A stretch of 41,403 nt of DNA from an uncultured Flavobacteriaceae bacterium (lineage in GTDB: Bacteria > Bacteroidota > Bacteroidia > Flavobacteriales > Flavobacteriaceae), in assembly GCA_913061125.1 (NCBI GenBank), contig CAJXUB010000011.1, forward strand, positions 1 through 41,403, read 5' to 3'. Made by a program: the position numbers and the translations under genes. The notes beneath the pieces are model-generated. The model was not told the origin of the DNA. It saw only the letters and a program-made list of their open reading frames with translations, and searched no databases. This document shows positions 9,623 through 17,798 of this stretch, piece after piece. The stretch's first letter is position 1. Each line of letters begins with the position of its first letter.

Positions 9623-10858
9623 CTATCTGATTTTTAAGGTTACTATGGTTAGAATCGCCAAAAGAATCCCAACAATCCAAAACCGTGTAACGATTTTACT
9701 CTCGTGATATCCTAATTTTTGATAATGGTGATGAAGTGGAGACATCTTGAAAATGCGACGTCCCTCACCAAATTTTTTCTTGGTATATTTAAAATAACTG
9801 ACCTGCAAAACAACGGACAGGTTTTCCATCAGGAAAATCCCACACAATAGTGGAATCAACCATTCTTTTCTGACGGCTATGGCGATGACTGCTATAATTC
9901 CGCCGATAGTCAAACTTCCTGTATCGCCCATAAACACCTGAGCAGGATAGGTATTGTACCACAAAAACCCAATCAGGGCTCCAACAAATGCTGCAATAAA
10001 AATGGTAATTTCCTCCACCCGAGGGATATACATGATGTTCAAATAATCGGAAAAAATAATGTTCCCCGATACCCATGCAAAAATGCCTAACGTGAGGACA
10101 ATAATAGCCGAGGTTCCTGCTGCAAGGCCATCAATACCGTCGGTTAAGTTGGCGCCGTTGGACACGGCCGTTATGATAAAAATAACAACCAAAACAAACA
10201 CCAACCAAGCATACGATTCCAAGTTGGGGTGGATCCATGTGATGAGATCGGCATAGTCAAATTCATTCCCCTTAAAGAATGGAATTGTTGTTTTTGTTGA
10301 TTTACTTTCGGGGTAAAACTGAACCGAAACCCCTTGCGTATTTGCCACAGTTTGTTGCAAAAACTCTGTGGGGATTTTTTCCTTAATGGTCACTTCAGAA
10401 TGAAAAAACAGGGTCAGTCCGACAACGAGTCCTAACCCTAACTGTCCAATAATTTTAAACTTGCCTTTAAGCCCCTCTTTATCATTTTTGAATTTTTTGA
10501 TGTAATCGTCAACAAACCCAATGGTTCCCATCCACAACGTGGTTATGAGCAGTAAAATAATATAAATGTTATCCAATTTAGACACCAATACTACGGGGGC
10601 AATTGTGGCCAAAATGACGATTAATCCTCCCATTGTTGGTGTACCAGCTTTTTCGGATTGGCCCTCTAAGCCCAGGTCTCTTATGGTCTCGCCAACTTGT
10701 TTTCGTTTTAAAATTGTAATAATTTTTTTGCCAAATATTGTAGAAATCAAAAGAGATAAAATAATGGCCAATGCTGCTCTGAAGGACAAAAATCCAAACA
10801 ATGATGCCCCTGGTAATTGGTATTGATTTTCTAAATATTCGAACAAATAGTACAGCAT
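9623..10858 (-). CDS. mraY: Phospho-MurNAc-pentapeptide translocase MraY
   Basis: An integral membrane enzyme that transfers phospho-MurNAc-pentapeptide to undecaprenyl phosphate, forming lipid I. Catalytic Asp-Asp is at 117-118 ([11 protein letters not shown]), the [12 protein letters not shown] motif at 237-248 and the histidine motif HHH at 376-378. At 411 residues it is about 50 longer than E. coli MraY (360), mostly because of a hydrophilic segment at about 153-215 between two membrane helices. It lies 1 nt after murE; no murF separates them. Confidence 0.97.
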   Translation of the reverse strand: MLYYLFEYLENQYQLPGASLFGFLSFRAALAIILSLLISTIFGKKIITILKRKQVGETIRDLGLEGQSEKAGTPTMGGLIVILATIAPVVLVSKLDNIYIILLLITTLWMGTIGFVDDYIKKFKNDKEGLKGKFKIIGQLGLGLVVGLTLFFHSEVTIKEKIPTEFLQQTVANTQGVSVQFYPESKSTKTTIPFFKGNEFDYADLITWIHPNLESYAWLVFVLVVIFIITAVSNGANLTDGIDGLAAGTSAIIVLTLGIFAWVSGNIIFSDYLNIMYIPRVEEITIFIAAFVGALIGFLWYNTYPAQVFMGDTGSLTIGGIIAVIAIAVRKEWLIPLLCGIFLMENLSVVLQVSYFKYTKKKFGEGRRIFKMSPLHHHYQKLGYHESKIVTRFWIVGILLAILTIVTLKIR

Positions 10859-10859
10859 G

Positions 10860-12323
10860 TTATTTTTGCAATTGATTTAATACGGTTTTGGCAATTTCAT
10901 AATCATTAAAATCGGTACGTTCCCCTTTAATTTCCTGATAGGTCTCGTGCCCCTTTCCAGCCACTAAAATGATGTCATTTGCTGTGGCCAACTGGCAAGC
11001 CGTTTTTATGGCCTGCTTTCGGTTTGTGATGGACATAATTCGTTTGAAATTTTGGGGCTCCACCCCCTGCTCCATGTCTGAAATGATGGTCTCCGGATCT
11101 TCTGATCGTGGATTGTCGCTGGTAAAAATGACCTTTGAGCTCAGCGCAGAAGCGATGTGTCCCATTTTTGGTCGTTTGGTTTTATCGCGGTCACCGCCAC
11201 ATCCTACGACCGTAATGAGCGTCTCGTTTTTTGTTCGTATGGCATTGATGGTTTGAAGTATATTTTTTAAAGCATCGGGCGTGTGAGCGTAATCTATAAT
11301 TACCGTAATATTGGTATTCGTAACGAAATATTCAAAGCGACCACTAACACTTTCCAGGGTACTCATCAAACGTAATATTTCGTCGTGTTTCAGTCCTAAA
11401 ATATCAGCGCAAGCAAAAACAGCTGCCAAATTATAGGCATTAAATGTGCCTATTAATTTAACCCAAAGTTCCGAATCGTTAATTTTCATCAACAACCCTT
11501 TAAATTGATTTTCTAAGATTTGGGCACGGTAGTTGGCGTAACTTTTTAGGGCATAAGTATGTACTTTCGCCATCGTATTTTGCACCATAATTTTGCCATT
11601 TTTATCGTCCACATTGGTCAGTGCAAAAGCAGATTTTGGCAAGCCATCGAAAAACGATTTTTTGACATCACGATAGGATGCAAAAGAGTCGTGATAATCC
11701 AAATGATCGTGAGTTAAATTGGTGAAAATTCCACCCTTAAAAACTAATCCTTTGGTGCGCTGCTGATGAATACCATGCGAGCTCACCTCCATAAAACAAA
11801 ACTCCACGCCGGCCTGATTCATGTCCTGCAGGTAGGAATTGATGACTAAAGCATCTGGTGTGGTGTGAGTGGCAGGATAAACGGTACCGTCCACCAAGAT
11901 TTTCACTGTGGACAACAACCCTACTTTAAACCCTGCTGCTTTAAATAAATCGTAAAGTAAAGACGCAATAGTTGTTTTACCATTGGTTCCAGTAACTCCA
12001 ATTAAAGATAAATTTTCTGAGGGATGATTATAATAATTGGCGGCCATTATGGCCAGAGCTTCCGATGAGGATTCCACTTGAACATAGGTCACACCTTGTA
12101 CCTTTTTAATCGGGTCTTTTTCGAAAACCACTGCGACCGCACCATTCTTGATAGCTTGCTGAATAAACTGATGACCATCCGACTGGACTCCTTTTACAGC
12201 AACAAACACATCATTTGGCTTGACTTTTCTAGAATCGTACTGCAAATTCGACACCTCACAATGAGTCGAGCCACAAACCGATTCAATGGCTACTTTATAG
12301 AGTATGTCTTTTAGTACTTTCAC
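10860..12323 (-). CDS. murE: UDP-MurNAc-tripeptide synthetase MurE (meso-DAP type)
   Basis: A cytoplasmic ligase that adds the third stem-peptide residue; 487 residues. The P-loop [10 protein letters not shown] is at 109-118, [11 protein letters not shown] (201-211) lies in the central domain, and DNPRSEDP (403-410) matches the motif that selects meso-diaminopimelate instead of lysine, as expected for a Gram-negative. It overlaps ftsI by 4 nt. The gene that normally follows, murF, is absent here. Confidence 0.96.
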   Translation of the reverse strand: MKVLKDILYKVAIESVCGSTHCEVSNLQYDSRKVKPNDVFVAVKGVQSDGHQFIQQAIKNGAVAVVFEKDPIKKVQGVTYVQVESSSEALAIMAANYYNHPSENLSLIGVTGTNGKTTIASLLYDLFKAAGFKVGLLSTVKILVDGTVYPATHTTPDALVINSYLQDMNQAGVEFCFMEVSSHGIHQQRTKGLVFKGGIFTNLTHDHLDYHDSFASYRDVKKSFFDGLPKSAFALTNVDDKNGKIMVQNTMAKVHTYALKSYANYRAQILENQFKGLLMKINDSELWVKLIGTFNAYNLAAVFACADILGLKHDEILRLMSTLESVSGRFEYFVTNTNITVIIDYAHTPDALKNILQTINAIRTKNETLITVVGCGGDRDKTKRPKMGHIASALSSKVIFTSDNPRSEDPETIISDMEQGVEPQNFKRIMSITNRKQAIKTACQLATANDIILVAGKGHETYQEIKGERTDFNDYEIAKTVLNQLQK

Positions 12324-14329
12324 GATAATTCTAAAACTATTGTAGTATTTGGTTTAATTTTCTGACCTTTCTTCACGGATTGATTTGTCACATTTCCTTT
12401 GCCGATAAGTTTGACATTTAAGCCCATATTTTCCAACAGTGCCACAGCATCCATAGCGGGCATTCCTTTTAAATTGGGCATGATGGTTTTATACTTTTGC
12501 GCTACTTCATAATAGGATTGGTATTGCATTTCAACTTCGTTGGAAGGTTGATTGATATTTTCAACTTTATCAAGAATGGGGGCATCGGTATAAATTTTTT
12601 GTGCGATTTTCTTAAAAACAGGACCAGACACATCGGCGCCATAATAACCCACACTTTTATCTGGTTCGTGAATAACCACGATGCACGAATATTTGGGATT
12701 TTCTGCCGGGAAATAGCCCGAAAATGTAGATATGTAGTTCAGCTGCTCTTTGTTGGAATAATCTTTTTGACAGGTTCCAGTTTTCCCTGCCATTGAAAAA
12801 TATTCAGAATACAACCCATGCCCTGTACCGTGAGGTTTTTCAACAACATTTTTTAGGAGAGCTTGTAGTTTTTTTATTGTTGCTGAACTGCAAATCTGCG
12901 GATTAATTACTTCAGTTTCAAACGTTTCGATGGTTTTATCAATCGCCTTAACTTCTTTTAAAAATCGAGGTTTAACCATGGTACCGTTGTTGGCAATCGC
13001 ATTGTAAAAGGTCAATGTTTGAAGCGGGGTGAAAGACACGCCATATCCGTAAGCCATCCATTGCAAAGCGATTCCACTCCACCGGTTATTTTTAACTCGG
13101 GGATCTGGAATAATTGGGTGCCCTTCTCCAATGAGGGGCAGGGCCAGAGAATCTTGAAGATTCATTTTGTATAACCCATCCACAAAGGCCTCGGGATTGT
13201 TGTTGTAGGCCTGATGAATCGCGCTCACAATTCCCGTATTGGAGGACACTTCAAAGGCCTCGGCAACAGAAATTTTGCCGTAACCACCGTCTTTAGAATC
13301 TCTTACTTTTTTTCCATAAAATGACAACACCCCTTTTTTGGTATCCACGATTGTTGTCGTGTCAATTTTTTGATCTTCAAGAGCCACGGCCAATGCCATC
13401 AGTTTGAATGTTGACCCTGGTTCGTGCGATTCGCCGACAGCATAATTCAGCCGTTCGTAGTAGTTTCCTTCCTGGTTTCGACCCAAATTGGAAATCGCTC
13501 TCACTTCACCTGTTTTAGTTTCCATCACCACCACGCTGCCATGGTCGGCTTTGTAGGTTTCCAACTGCTCCAGCAAGGCATGGTGGGCAATATCCTGAAT
13601 GTTAACATCTATAGTGGTATAAATGTCGTAGCCGTCTTGGGGTTCCGTTTGATTAAAATCGTCTATGGGCTTCCATTGGCCTTTGCCGATGCGTTGTTTT
13701 AGACGGTTTCCGTCAGCCCCCCGAAGGTATTTCTCGCCAAATGCTCCATCAATTCCCACCCTTGTAACATACCCTTGGTCATCAATGCGTTCGTACCCTA
13801 TAGATCGTTGAGCCATAGGGCCAAGCGGGTAATAGCGTTTGGTTTTTTGGTCTACAATAAGGCCCCCTTTGAAGGCCCCCAGATTAAGTAGAGGAAATTC
13901 TCTAAATCTCAAATAATCGGAGTAGTCCAGATTTCTTGCCAGTAAGAAATATCTATTTCTATTTTCTCTTGCCTTTCGCATTCGGATTTGTAAATCATCG
14001 GAAGAGGTTTGGAAAAAATTGGAAAGTGAATCGCATAGGGGTCCAATGAAGGTTTCAAAATTTCGATTGGATGATGTGACCAAATCAATACGAAGGTCAT
14101 ATTTTGGAACCGATGTGGCCAATAAATCTCCATTTCTGGAGTAAACATTACCCCTATTTGCAGGAATTACAACATCTTTTATGGTTCGTTTTTGAGCCAA
14201 TTTTCGATAGGATTCACCTTGTATAAATTGAATGTCAACCAACTTAAAAACAACTAAAAACGCAAAAATGAACATCCCCCCCGATACGAAGTATAATTTG
14301 TTGAGTATGTTGGTTTCTTTATTTGACAT
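12320..14329 (-). CDS. ftsI: Septal transpeptidase FtsI (PBP3-like) with C-terminal PASTA domain
   Basis: A class B penicillin-binding protein that crosslinks septal peptidoglycan, the partner of FtsW. 669 residues: one N-terminal transmembrane helix (about 12-30), a dimerisation/pedestal domain containing NRGNVYSRNGDLLA, and a transpeptidase domain with Ser306-T-F-Lys309, SSN at 362-364 and KTG at 516-518. A single PASTA domain occupies about 613-669 (IMPNLKGMPAMDAVALL). E. coli FtsI has no PASTA domain. It abuts ftsL (1-nt overlap) and overlaps murE by 4 nt. Confidence 0.96.
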   Translation of the reverse strand: MSNKETNILNKLYFVSGGMFIFAFLVVFKLVDIQFIQGESYRKLAQKRTIKDVVIPANRGNVYSRNGDLLATSVPKYDLRIDLVTSSNRNFETFIGPLCDSLSNFFQTSSDDLQIRMRKARENRNRYFLLARNLDYSDYLRFREFPLLNLGAFKGGLIVDQKTKRYYPLGPMAQRSIGYERIDDQGYVTRVGIDGAFGEKYLRGADGNRLKQRIGKGQWKPIDDFNQTEPQDGYDIYTTIDVNIQDIAHHALLEQLETYKADHGSVVVMETKTGEVRAISNLGRNQEGNYYERLNYAVGESHEPGSTFKLMALAVALEDQKIDTTTIVDTKKGVLSFYGKKVRDSKDGGYGKISVAEAFEVSSNTGIVSAIHQAYNNNPEAFVDGLYKMNLQDSLALPLIGEGHPIIPDPRVKNNRWSGIALQWMAYGYGVSFTPLQTLTFYNAIANNGTMVKPRFLKEVKAIDKTIETFETEVINPQICSSATIKKLQALLKNVVEKPHGTGHGLYSEYFSMAGKTGTCQKDYSNKEQLNYISTFSGYFPAENPKYSCIVVIHEPDKSVGYYGADVSGPVFKKIAQKIYTDAPILDKVENINQPSNEVEMQYQSYYEVAQKYKTIMPNLKGMPAMDAVALLENMGLNVKLIGKGNVTNQSVKKGQKIKPNTTIVLELS

Positions 14330-14655
14330 CAGGGTTTGGTTGGGTTTGAAGAAATTAAAATTTTGACGGGTGGTGTGTTTGAGGGCACTATGCCTTTCTC
14401 AAACATACGTTCTCTTACCACAGACTCCATTTTTAGCCCCATAACTTTAGCTCGGGTCTCCACATATTTGGAACGAAATGCTTTGACTTCTTCGTGGAGT
14501 TGTGCAATCTGATGCACTTTGCTGTCCGCACTATGAGAACTGGCTATCATGATAAGTGCCAAAACAGAAAAGAAAATAATTAGACGCCACTTTTTGTAAG
14601 CGCCATCGCTTACTAAAAATGTTCCTTTCAATATGTTGTAAATGGTATTTTTCAC
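14329..14655 (-). CDS. ftsL: FtsL-like cell division protein
   Basis: A 108-residue bitopic membrane protein. A basic N-terminus (YKKWR) precedes one transmembrane helix (about 24-40). A likely coiled coil follows (about 46-80, IAQLHEEVKAFRSKYVETR), the part that in known FtsL pairs with FtsB and FtsQ. The sequence family diverges quickly, so the assignment relies on topology, size and position between rsmH and ftsI, where ftsL always lies in dcw clusters. It starts 6 nt after rsmH. Confidence 0.85.
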   Translation of the reverse strand: MKNTIYNILKGTFLVSDGAYKKWRLIIFFSVLALIMIASSHSADSKVHQIAQLHEEVKAFRSKYVETRAKVMGLKMESVVRERMFEKGIVPSNTPPVKILISSNPTKP

Positions 14656-14661
14656 CTGTTA

Positions 14662-15567
14662 TTATTGCTTTTCTGCAATTCTTAATTTTGCGCTTCTTGC
14701 TCTGTTATTTTTATTAATTTCTCTTTCTGTGGGTACAATTAGTTTTCCAATTTTTTTAAATGGAACCTGAAAATTTCCAAAAATATCCCGTGTAGGTTCT
14801 CCTTCAAATAGGCCGTTTCTCATATACCGTTTCACCAAACGATCCTCCAATGAATGGTAGGAAATAACACTCAACCTGCCCTGGGGTTTTAACACACCCT
14901 CTGCATCAACCAAAAAAGCTTTTAAAGCTTCCAACTCATTATTCACCTCAATCCGCACGGCTTGATAGATTTGTGCTAAAATTTTGTTCTGCTTCTTTCT
15001 GGGCAAATGTTTGGCTACAACGGATTTCAATTGAAACGTGGTTTCAATTGGTCTATCTTGCCGTGCACCTACAATGGTTCTAGCCAAAACTGGAGCCATT
15101 CGTAACTCTCCAAAATCCCAAAAAATTCGTCTTAGATCTTCCTCCTCATAGGAGTTAATTAAGGATTTGGCGGACAAAGCGTTGTCTTGATTCATCCTCA
15201 TATCGAGGGGCGCATCGAACCGAATGGAAAATCCACGCTCTGGCGCATCAAATTGATGGGAAGAGACCCCAAAATCTGCCAAAATACCATCAACAGTGTT
15301 ATACCCATGAAACTTCAAAAACCGCTTCATGTACCTGAAATTTTCATTGATTAACAGAAATCGAGAATCTTGAATTGTATTTGAAAGAGCGTCCTTATCT
15401 TGATCGAAAGCGATTAGTTTTCCCTTGGGACCAAGTTGTTTTAAAATTTCTCTGCTGTGGCCACCACCTCCAAAAGTCACATCCACATACACACCGTCTT
15501 TTTTAATGTCTAAACCATCTAACGCTTCTTCAAGCAAAACGGGGTTATGATACATCATCGACATCAT
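14662..15567 (-). CDS. rsmH: 16S rRNA (cytosine-1402-N4)-methyltransferase RsmH
   Basis: A SAM-dependent methyltransferase (MraW) that modifies C1402 in the 16S rRNA decoding centre; up to 301 residues. The SAM-binding motif VYVDVTFGGGGHS is at about 27-38, FGVSSHQFDAPERGFS and SYHSLEDRLVK are family signatures, and the end carries NKNNRARSAKLR. The start is ambiguous: four ATGs (MMSMMYHNPVLL) occur at 15567, 15564, 15558 and 15555, all overlapping the mraZ end. The longest form is given, but the last two fit the conserved YHNPVLL start equally well. Confidence 0.95.
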   Translation of the reverse strand: MMSMMYHNPVLLEEALDGLDIKKDGVYVDVTFGGGGHSREILKQLGPKGKLIAFDQDKDALSNTIQDSRFLLINENFRYMKRFLKFHGYNTVDGILADFGVSSHQFDAPERGFSIRFDAPLDMRMNQDNALSAKSLINSYEEEDLRRIFWDFGELRMAPVLARTIVGARQDRPIETTFQLKSVVAKHLPRKKQNKILAQIYQAVRIEVNNELEALKAFLVDAEGVLKPQGRLSVISYHSLEDRLVKRYMRNGLFEGEPTRDIFGNFQVPFKKIGKLIVPTEREINKNNRARSAKLRIAEKQ

Positions 15568-16012
15568 CTTGACCCATTACTTCTTCAGCCAGTTCGGCAA
15601 AATCGCTTGCAGCATCGTCAATGGCTTTTTCATACAAATCCTTATCCCAGATTTCTACAATATTTACCGCAGAGGACACTACAATTTCTTTTGAAATTCC
15701 TGCAAATCCTACCAGATCCTTAGGAATCAACAACCGCCCAGAGGCATCCAAATCGATAGCTCGGACACCGGCTGTAAAACGGCGAATAAAATCGTTGTTT
15801 TTCTTCTTAAAACGGTTCAGTTTATTAACCTTCTGCATCAGCGCTTGCCATTCGTCCATGGGATACAATTCCAAGCACGGTTGAAAAACGGCCCGCTTCA
15901 AAACAAACCCTTTATCCATTGAAGACGCAAGCTGCTTTTTTAGGGCAACTGGCAACATCATACGCCCTTTGGCGTCTGCTCTACATTCATATGTTCCAAT
16001 GAGAGAATTCAT
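15545..16012 (-). CDS. mraZ: Transcriptional regulator MraZ
   Basis: An AbrB-like DNA-binding protein, typically a ring-forming oligomer, that controls the dcw operon it heads; 155 residues. Two SpoVT/AbrB half-repeats are visible, each with the conserved loop: DAKGRMMLP (13-21) and DASGRLLIP (89-97). It is the first gene of the operon and overlaps rsmH by up to 23 nt. Three direct repeats that fit MraZ boxes lie 49-78 nt upstream of its ATG, so autoregulation is expected. The acidic tail (QDDVDDVS) is slightly longer than in the E. coli protein (152 residues). Confidence 0.96.
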   Translation of the reverse strand: MNSLIGTYECRADAKGRMMLPVALKKQLASSMDKGFVLKRAVFQPCLELYPMDEWQALMQKVNKLNRFKKKNNDFIRRFTAGVRAIDLDASGRLLIPKDLVGFAGISKEIVVSSAVNIVEIWDKDLYEKAIDDAASDFAELAEEVMGQDDVDDVS

Positions 16013-16043
16013 TGTATCGGACCATTAATGGGTTTGTTAATTT

Positions 16044-16051
16044 CAAATTTA
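16044..16051 (-). promoter_or_regulatory. -7 element of the mraZ (dcw operon) promoter
   Basis: The minus strand reads TAAATTTG, a perfect match to the Bacteroidota -7 consensus TAnnTTTG, about 32 nt before the mraZ ATG. No TTG or TTTG lies at the usual 17-23 nt upstream distance; that space is occupied by the first MraZ box. The promoter may therefore be weak without help, or readily blocked when the box is bound (inference). Confidence 0.55.
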
Positions 16052-16060
16052 GAAAATATT

Positions 16061-16090
16061 TACCACTTTTTACCACTTTTTACCACTTTG
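16061..16090 (-). promoter_or_regulatory. MraZ boxes: three tandem 10-bp direct repeats
   Basis: The minus strand has three consecutive 10-mers: CAAAGTGGTA, AAAAGTGGTA, AAAAGTGGTA. AAAGTGG repeated at one helical turn is the kind of MraZ operator described in mollicutes, and the GTGG core resembles the E. coli TGGG repeats. The array ends about 9 nt upstream of the -7 element, covering where the polymerase would contact the -33 region. This fits repression of the whole mraZ-ftsZ operon by its first product. Confidence 0.8.
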
Positions 16091-16182
16091 TTTATAAAAT
16101 TCTATTAAACGCAAATTACATCGACAAACAACAATATTACTATGACATAAAATGCTGATTTTCAATAGTTTACAAATATTAT

Positions 16183-16208
16183 ATTGTAATTAACATTACA
16201 ATGTTAAT
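16183..16208. repeat. Two overlapping inverted repeats (candidate operator)
   Basis: ATTGTAAT/ATTACAAT (16183-16190 with 16195-16202, 4-nt spacer) overlaps the near-perfect 20-bp palindrome ATTAACATTACAATGTTAAT (16189-16208; arms of 9 with a 2-nt spacer). Both arm pairs are exact. The site is about 105 bp upstream of the plus-strand -7 element and about 130 bp upstream of the mraZ one. It could bind a dimeric regulator, but AT-rich DNA yields such repeats by chance more easily than balanced DNA. Confidence 0.4.
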
Positions 16209-16224
16209 AACTCTTTTTTTGTGA

Positions 16225-16248
16225 TTTTTGAGGGTTACCGCTCAAAAA
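16225..16248. repeat. 8-bp inverted repeat flanking GGTTACCG
   Basis: TTTTTGAG (16225-16232) and CTCAAAAA (16241-16248) are exact reverse complements around GGTTACCG, which itself contains GGT/ACC. There is no T-tract after the stem in either direction, so it does not look like a terminator. It lies upstream of the predicted plus-strand transcription start and may be a protein-binding site. Confidence 0.35.
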
Positions 16249-16286
16249 AATAGCATTTCAGACACCTCTATTTTGAGTTGTTCGTA

Positions 16287-16320
16287 TTGTGTTTCGTTAA
16301 AGAAAAATTGATTAGCTTTG
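16287..16320 (+). promoter_or_regulatory. Promoter of the hydrolase-engB group
   Basis: TAGCTTTG at 16313-16320 matches TAnnTTTG exactly. Upstream, TTTC at 16292-16295 (17-nt spacing) or TTG at 16287-16289 (23-nt spacing) could act as the -33 element. The predicted start of transcription is some 20 nt before the ATG at 16349. Confidence 0.5.
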
Positions 16321-16348
16321 TTGCCAAACCAATTTTTCGATTGTTTCA

Positions 16349-17113
16349 ATGGGTTACGAACTAATGAAGGAAGATAAATTTAGCTATGCTGAGATCGGAG
16401 AAGGCCGCCCTATCATCATTTTGCACGGACTCATGGGAGGATTGAGCAATTTTGACGGTGTTATCCAGCATTTTAGCAAGTTGGGCTACAAATTGGTCTT
16501 GCCAGAACTTCCGATTTACGATTTGAATCTTATACAAACGAACGTCAAAAATTTTGCTAAGTATCTAAGAGACTTTATCGAATTCAAGGGCTACGAGGAT
16601 GTCATCCTTTTGGGGAACTCGCTCGGGGGGCATATTGGGTTGTATCACACAAAACTTTTCCCCAAAAAAGTGGCGGGACTGGTCATCACGGGCAGTTCTG
16701 GTTTGTACGAAAGCGCTATGGGAGGTGGCTACACCAAGCGAAGCGATTATAACGTTATAAAAGCCAAAGCTCAAGAGGTTTTTTACGACCCCGCAGTGGC
16801 CACAAAAGAGATTGTAGATGATGTTTATGCTACTGTTAATGACCGAAATAAACTCGTAAAAACATTGGCTATCGCCAAAAGTGCTATCCGTCACAATATG
16901 GCTAAAGATTTGCCCAAAATGAATACGCCAACTTGTATCATTTGGGGTAAAAATGACATAGTAACGCCACCTAATGTTGCGGAGGAGTTTCATGCCTTAT
17001 TACCAGATTCAAATCTTTATTGGATTGATCAATGTGGCCATGCCGCGATGATGGAACATCCTGTTCGTTTCAACGAAATTCTGGAAGAATGGCTTTTGGA
17101 AAGAAAGTTGTAA
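16349..17113 (+). CDS. Alpha/beta hydrolase
   Basis: A 254-residue alpha/beta-hydrolase-fold protein with an intact catalytic triad: nucleophile Ser91 in GNSLGG (89-94), Asp203 in WGKNDIV and His231 in CGHAAMMEHP. HGLMGG at 26-31 supplies the oxyanion hole. The substrate cannot be told from sequence; esterase, lipase-like or dehalogenase-like activities are all possible. No signal peptide is present, so it is probably cytoplasmic. A second in-frame ATG five codons downstream is a possible alternative start. It lies 10 nt before engB and probably shares its transcript. Confidence 0.9.
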   Translation: MGYELMKEDKFSYAEIGEGRPIIILHGLMGGLSNFDGVIQHFSKLGYKLVLPELPIYDLNLIQTNVKNFAKYLRDFIEFKGYEDVILLGNSLGGHIGLYHTKLFPKKVAGLVITGSSGLYESAMGGGYTKRSDYNVIKAKAQEVFYDPAVATKEIVDDVYATVNDRNKLVKTLAIAKSAIRHNMAKDLPKMNTPTCIIWGKNDIVTPPNVAEEFHALLPDSNLYWIDQCGHAAMMEHPVRFNEILEEWLLERKL

Positions 17114-17123
17114 TTTTCACAAC

Positions 17124-17726
17124 ATGCGAATTAAATCCGCAACATTTATCGTAAGTAATCAAGAGGTCTCCAAGTGCCCAAAAAGCAATCTTCCGGAGTA
17201 TGCTTTCATTGGGAGAAGTAATGTGGGAAAATCGTCTCTAATTAACATGCTCACCAACCAAAAGAAATTAGCCAAAACCTCTGGACGACCCGGAAAGACT
17301 CAACTTATAAATCATTTTCTAATCAACGAGAACTGGCACTTGGTGGATCTGCCGGGCTACGGCTATGCTCGAGTTTCAAAGTCCAAAAAAAATACATTTC
17401 AAAAATTCATTACCAACTATTTCAGAGACAGAAAACAACTGGTTTGCGCTTTTGTTCTCGTTGATATCAGACACGAACCTCAGCCCATTGACCTCAATTT
17501 CATGCAGTGGTTGGGTGAAAACAATCTTCCGTTTTGCATTGTTTTTACCAAATCGGATAAACTCAAACCCAAAGCGATCGAAACCCATATTGAGACCTAT
17601 ACGGCACTTATGTTGGAACACTGGGAAACCATGCCAAAATATTTCATAACCTCATCCACAAAACACCAGGGAAAGGATGAACTTTTGAATTATATTGAGA
17701 CAATCAATTTTTCGATTCGGAGCTGA
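17124..17726 (+). CDS. engB: Ribosome biogenesis GTPase EngB (YihA/YsxC)
   Basis: An essential GTPase that assists assembly of the large ribosomal subunit; 200 residues. G1 is GRSNVGKSS (30-38), the G2 region RPGKTQ is near 55-60, G3 DLPGYG is at 75-80, G4 TKSD at 142-145 and G5 SS at 177-178. All motifs are intact and the length is typical of the family. It starts 10 nt after the hydrolase stop. A short inverted repeat, GTTGT/ACAAC, spans that junction and might affect engB initiation. Confidence 0.97.
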   Translation: MRIKSATFIVSNQEVSKCPKSNLPEYAFIGRSNVGKSSLINMLTNQKKLAKTSGRPGKTQLINHFLINENWHLVDLPGYGYARVSKSKKNTFQKFITNYFRDRKQLVCAFVLVDIRHEPQPIDLNFMQWLGENNLPFCIVFTKSDKLKPKAIETHIETYTALMLEHWETMPKYFITSSTKHQGKDELLNYIETINFSIRS

Positions 17727-17798
17727 AACCCTCAATTTAAACAAAATCGTACTGTGGTGTGCCCATATTTTTCTACTTTAGCATATCGATAATTTGGT

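Larger units (their letters stand above)
16013..16348. other. Divergent intergenic region between mraZ and the hydrolase operon
   Basis: The only gene-free stretch above 300 bases. It contains, in order: the mraZ leader and -7 element, the three MraZ boxes, an AT-rich segment with no recognisable element (about 16091-16182), two overlapping inverted repeats (16183-16208), a further 8-bp inverted repeat around GGTTACCG (16225-16248), and the plus-strand promoter near 16287-16320. I see no small ORF with family resemblance and no tRNA in it. Confidence 0.7.

Noticed and set aside
16565-16993. 142-codon minus-strand frame inside the alpha/beta hydrolase gene
   Set aside because: The plus-strand gene has a complete catalytic triad; the antisense frame shows no recognisable domain.
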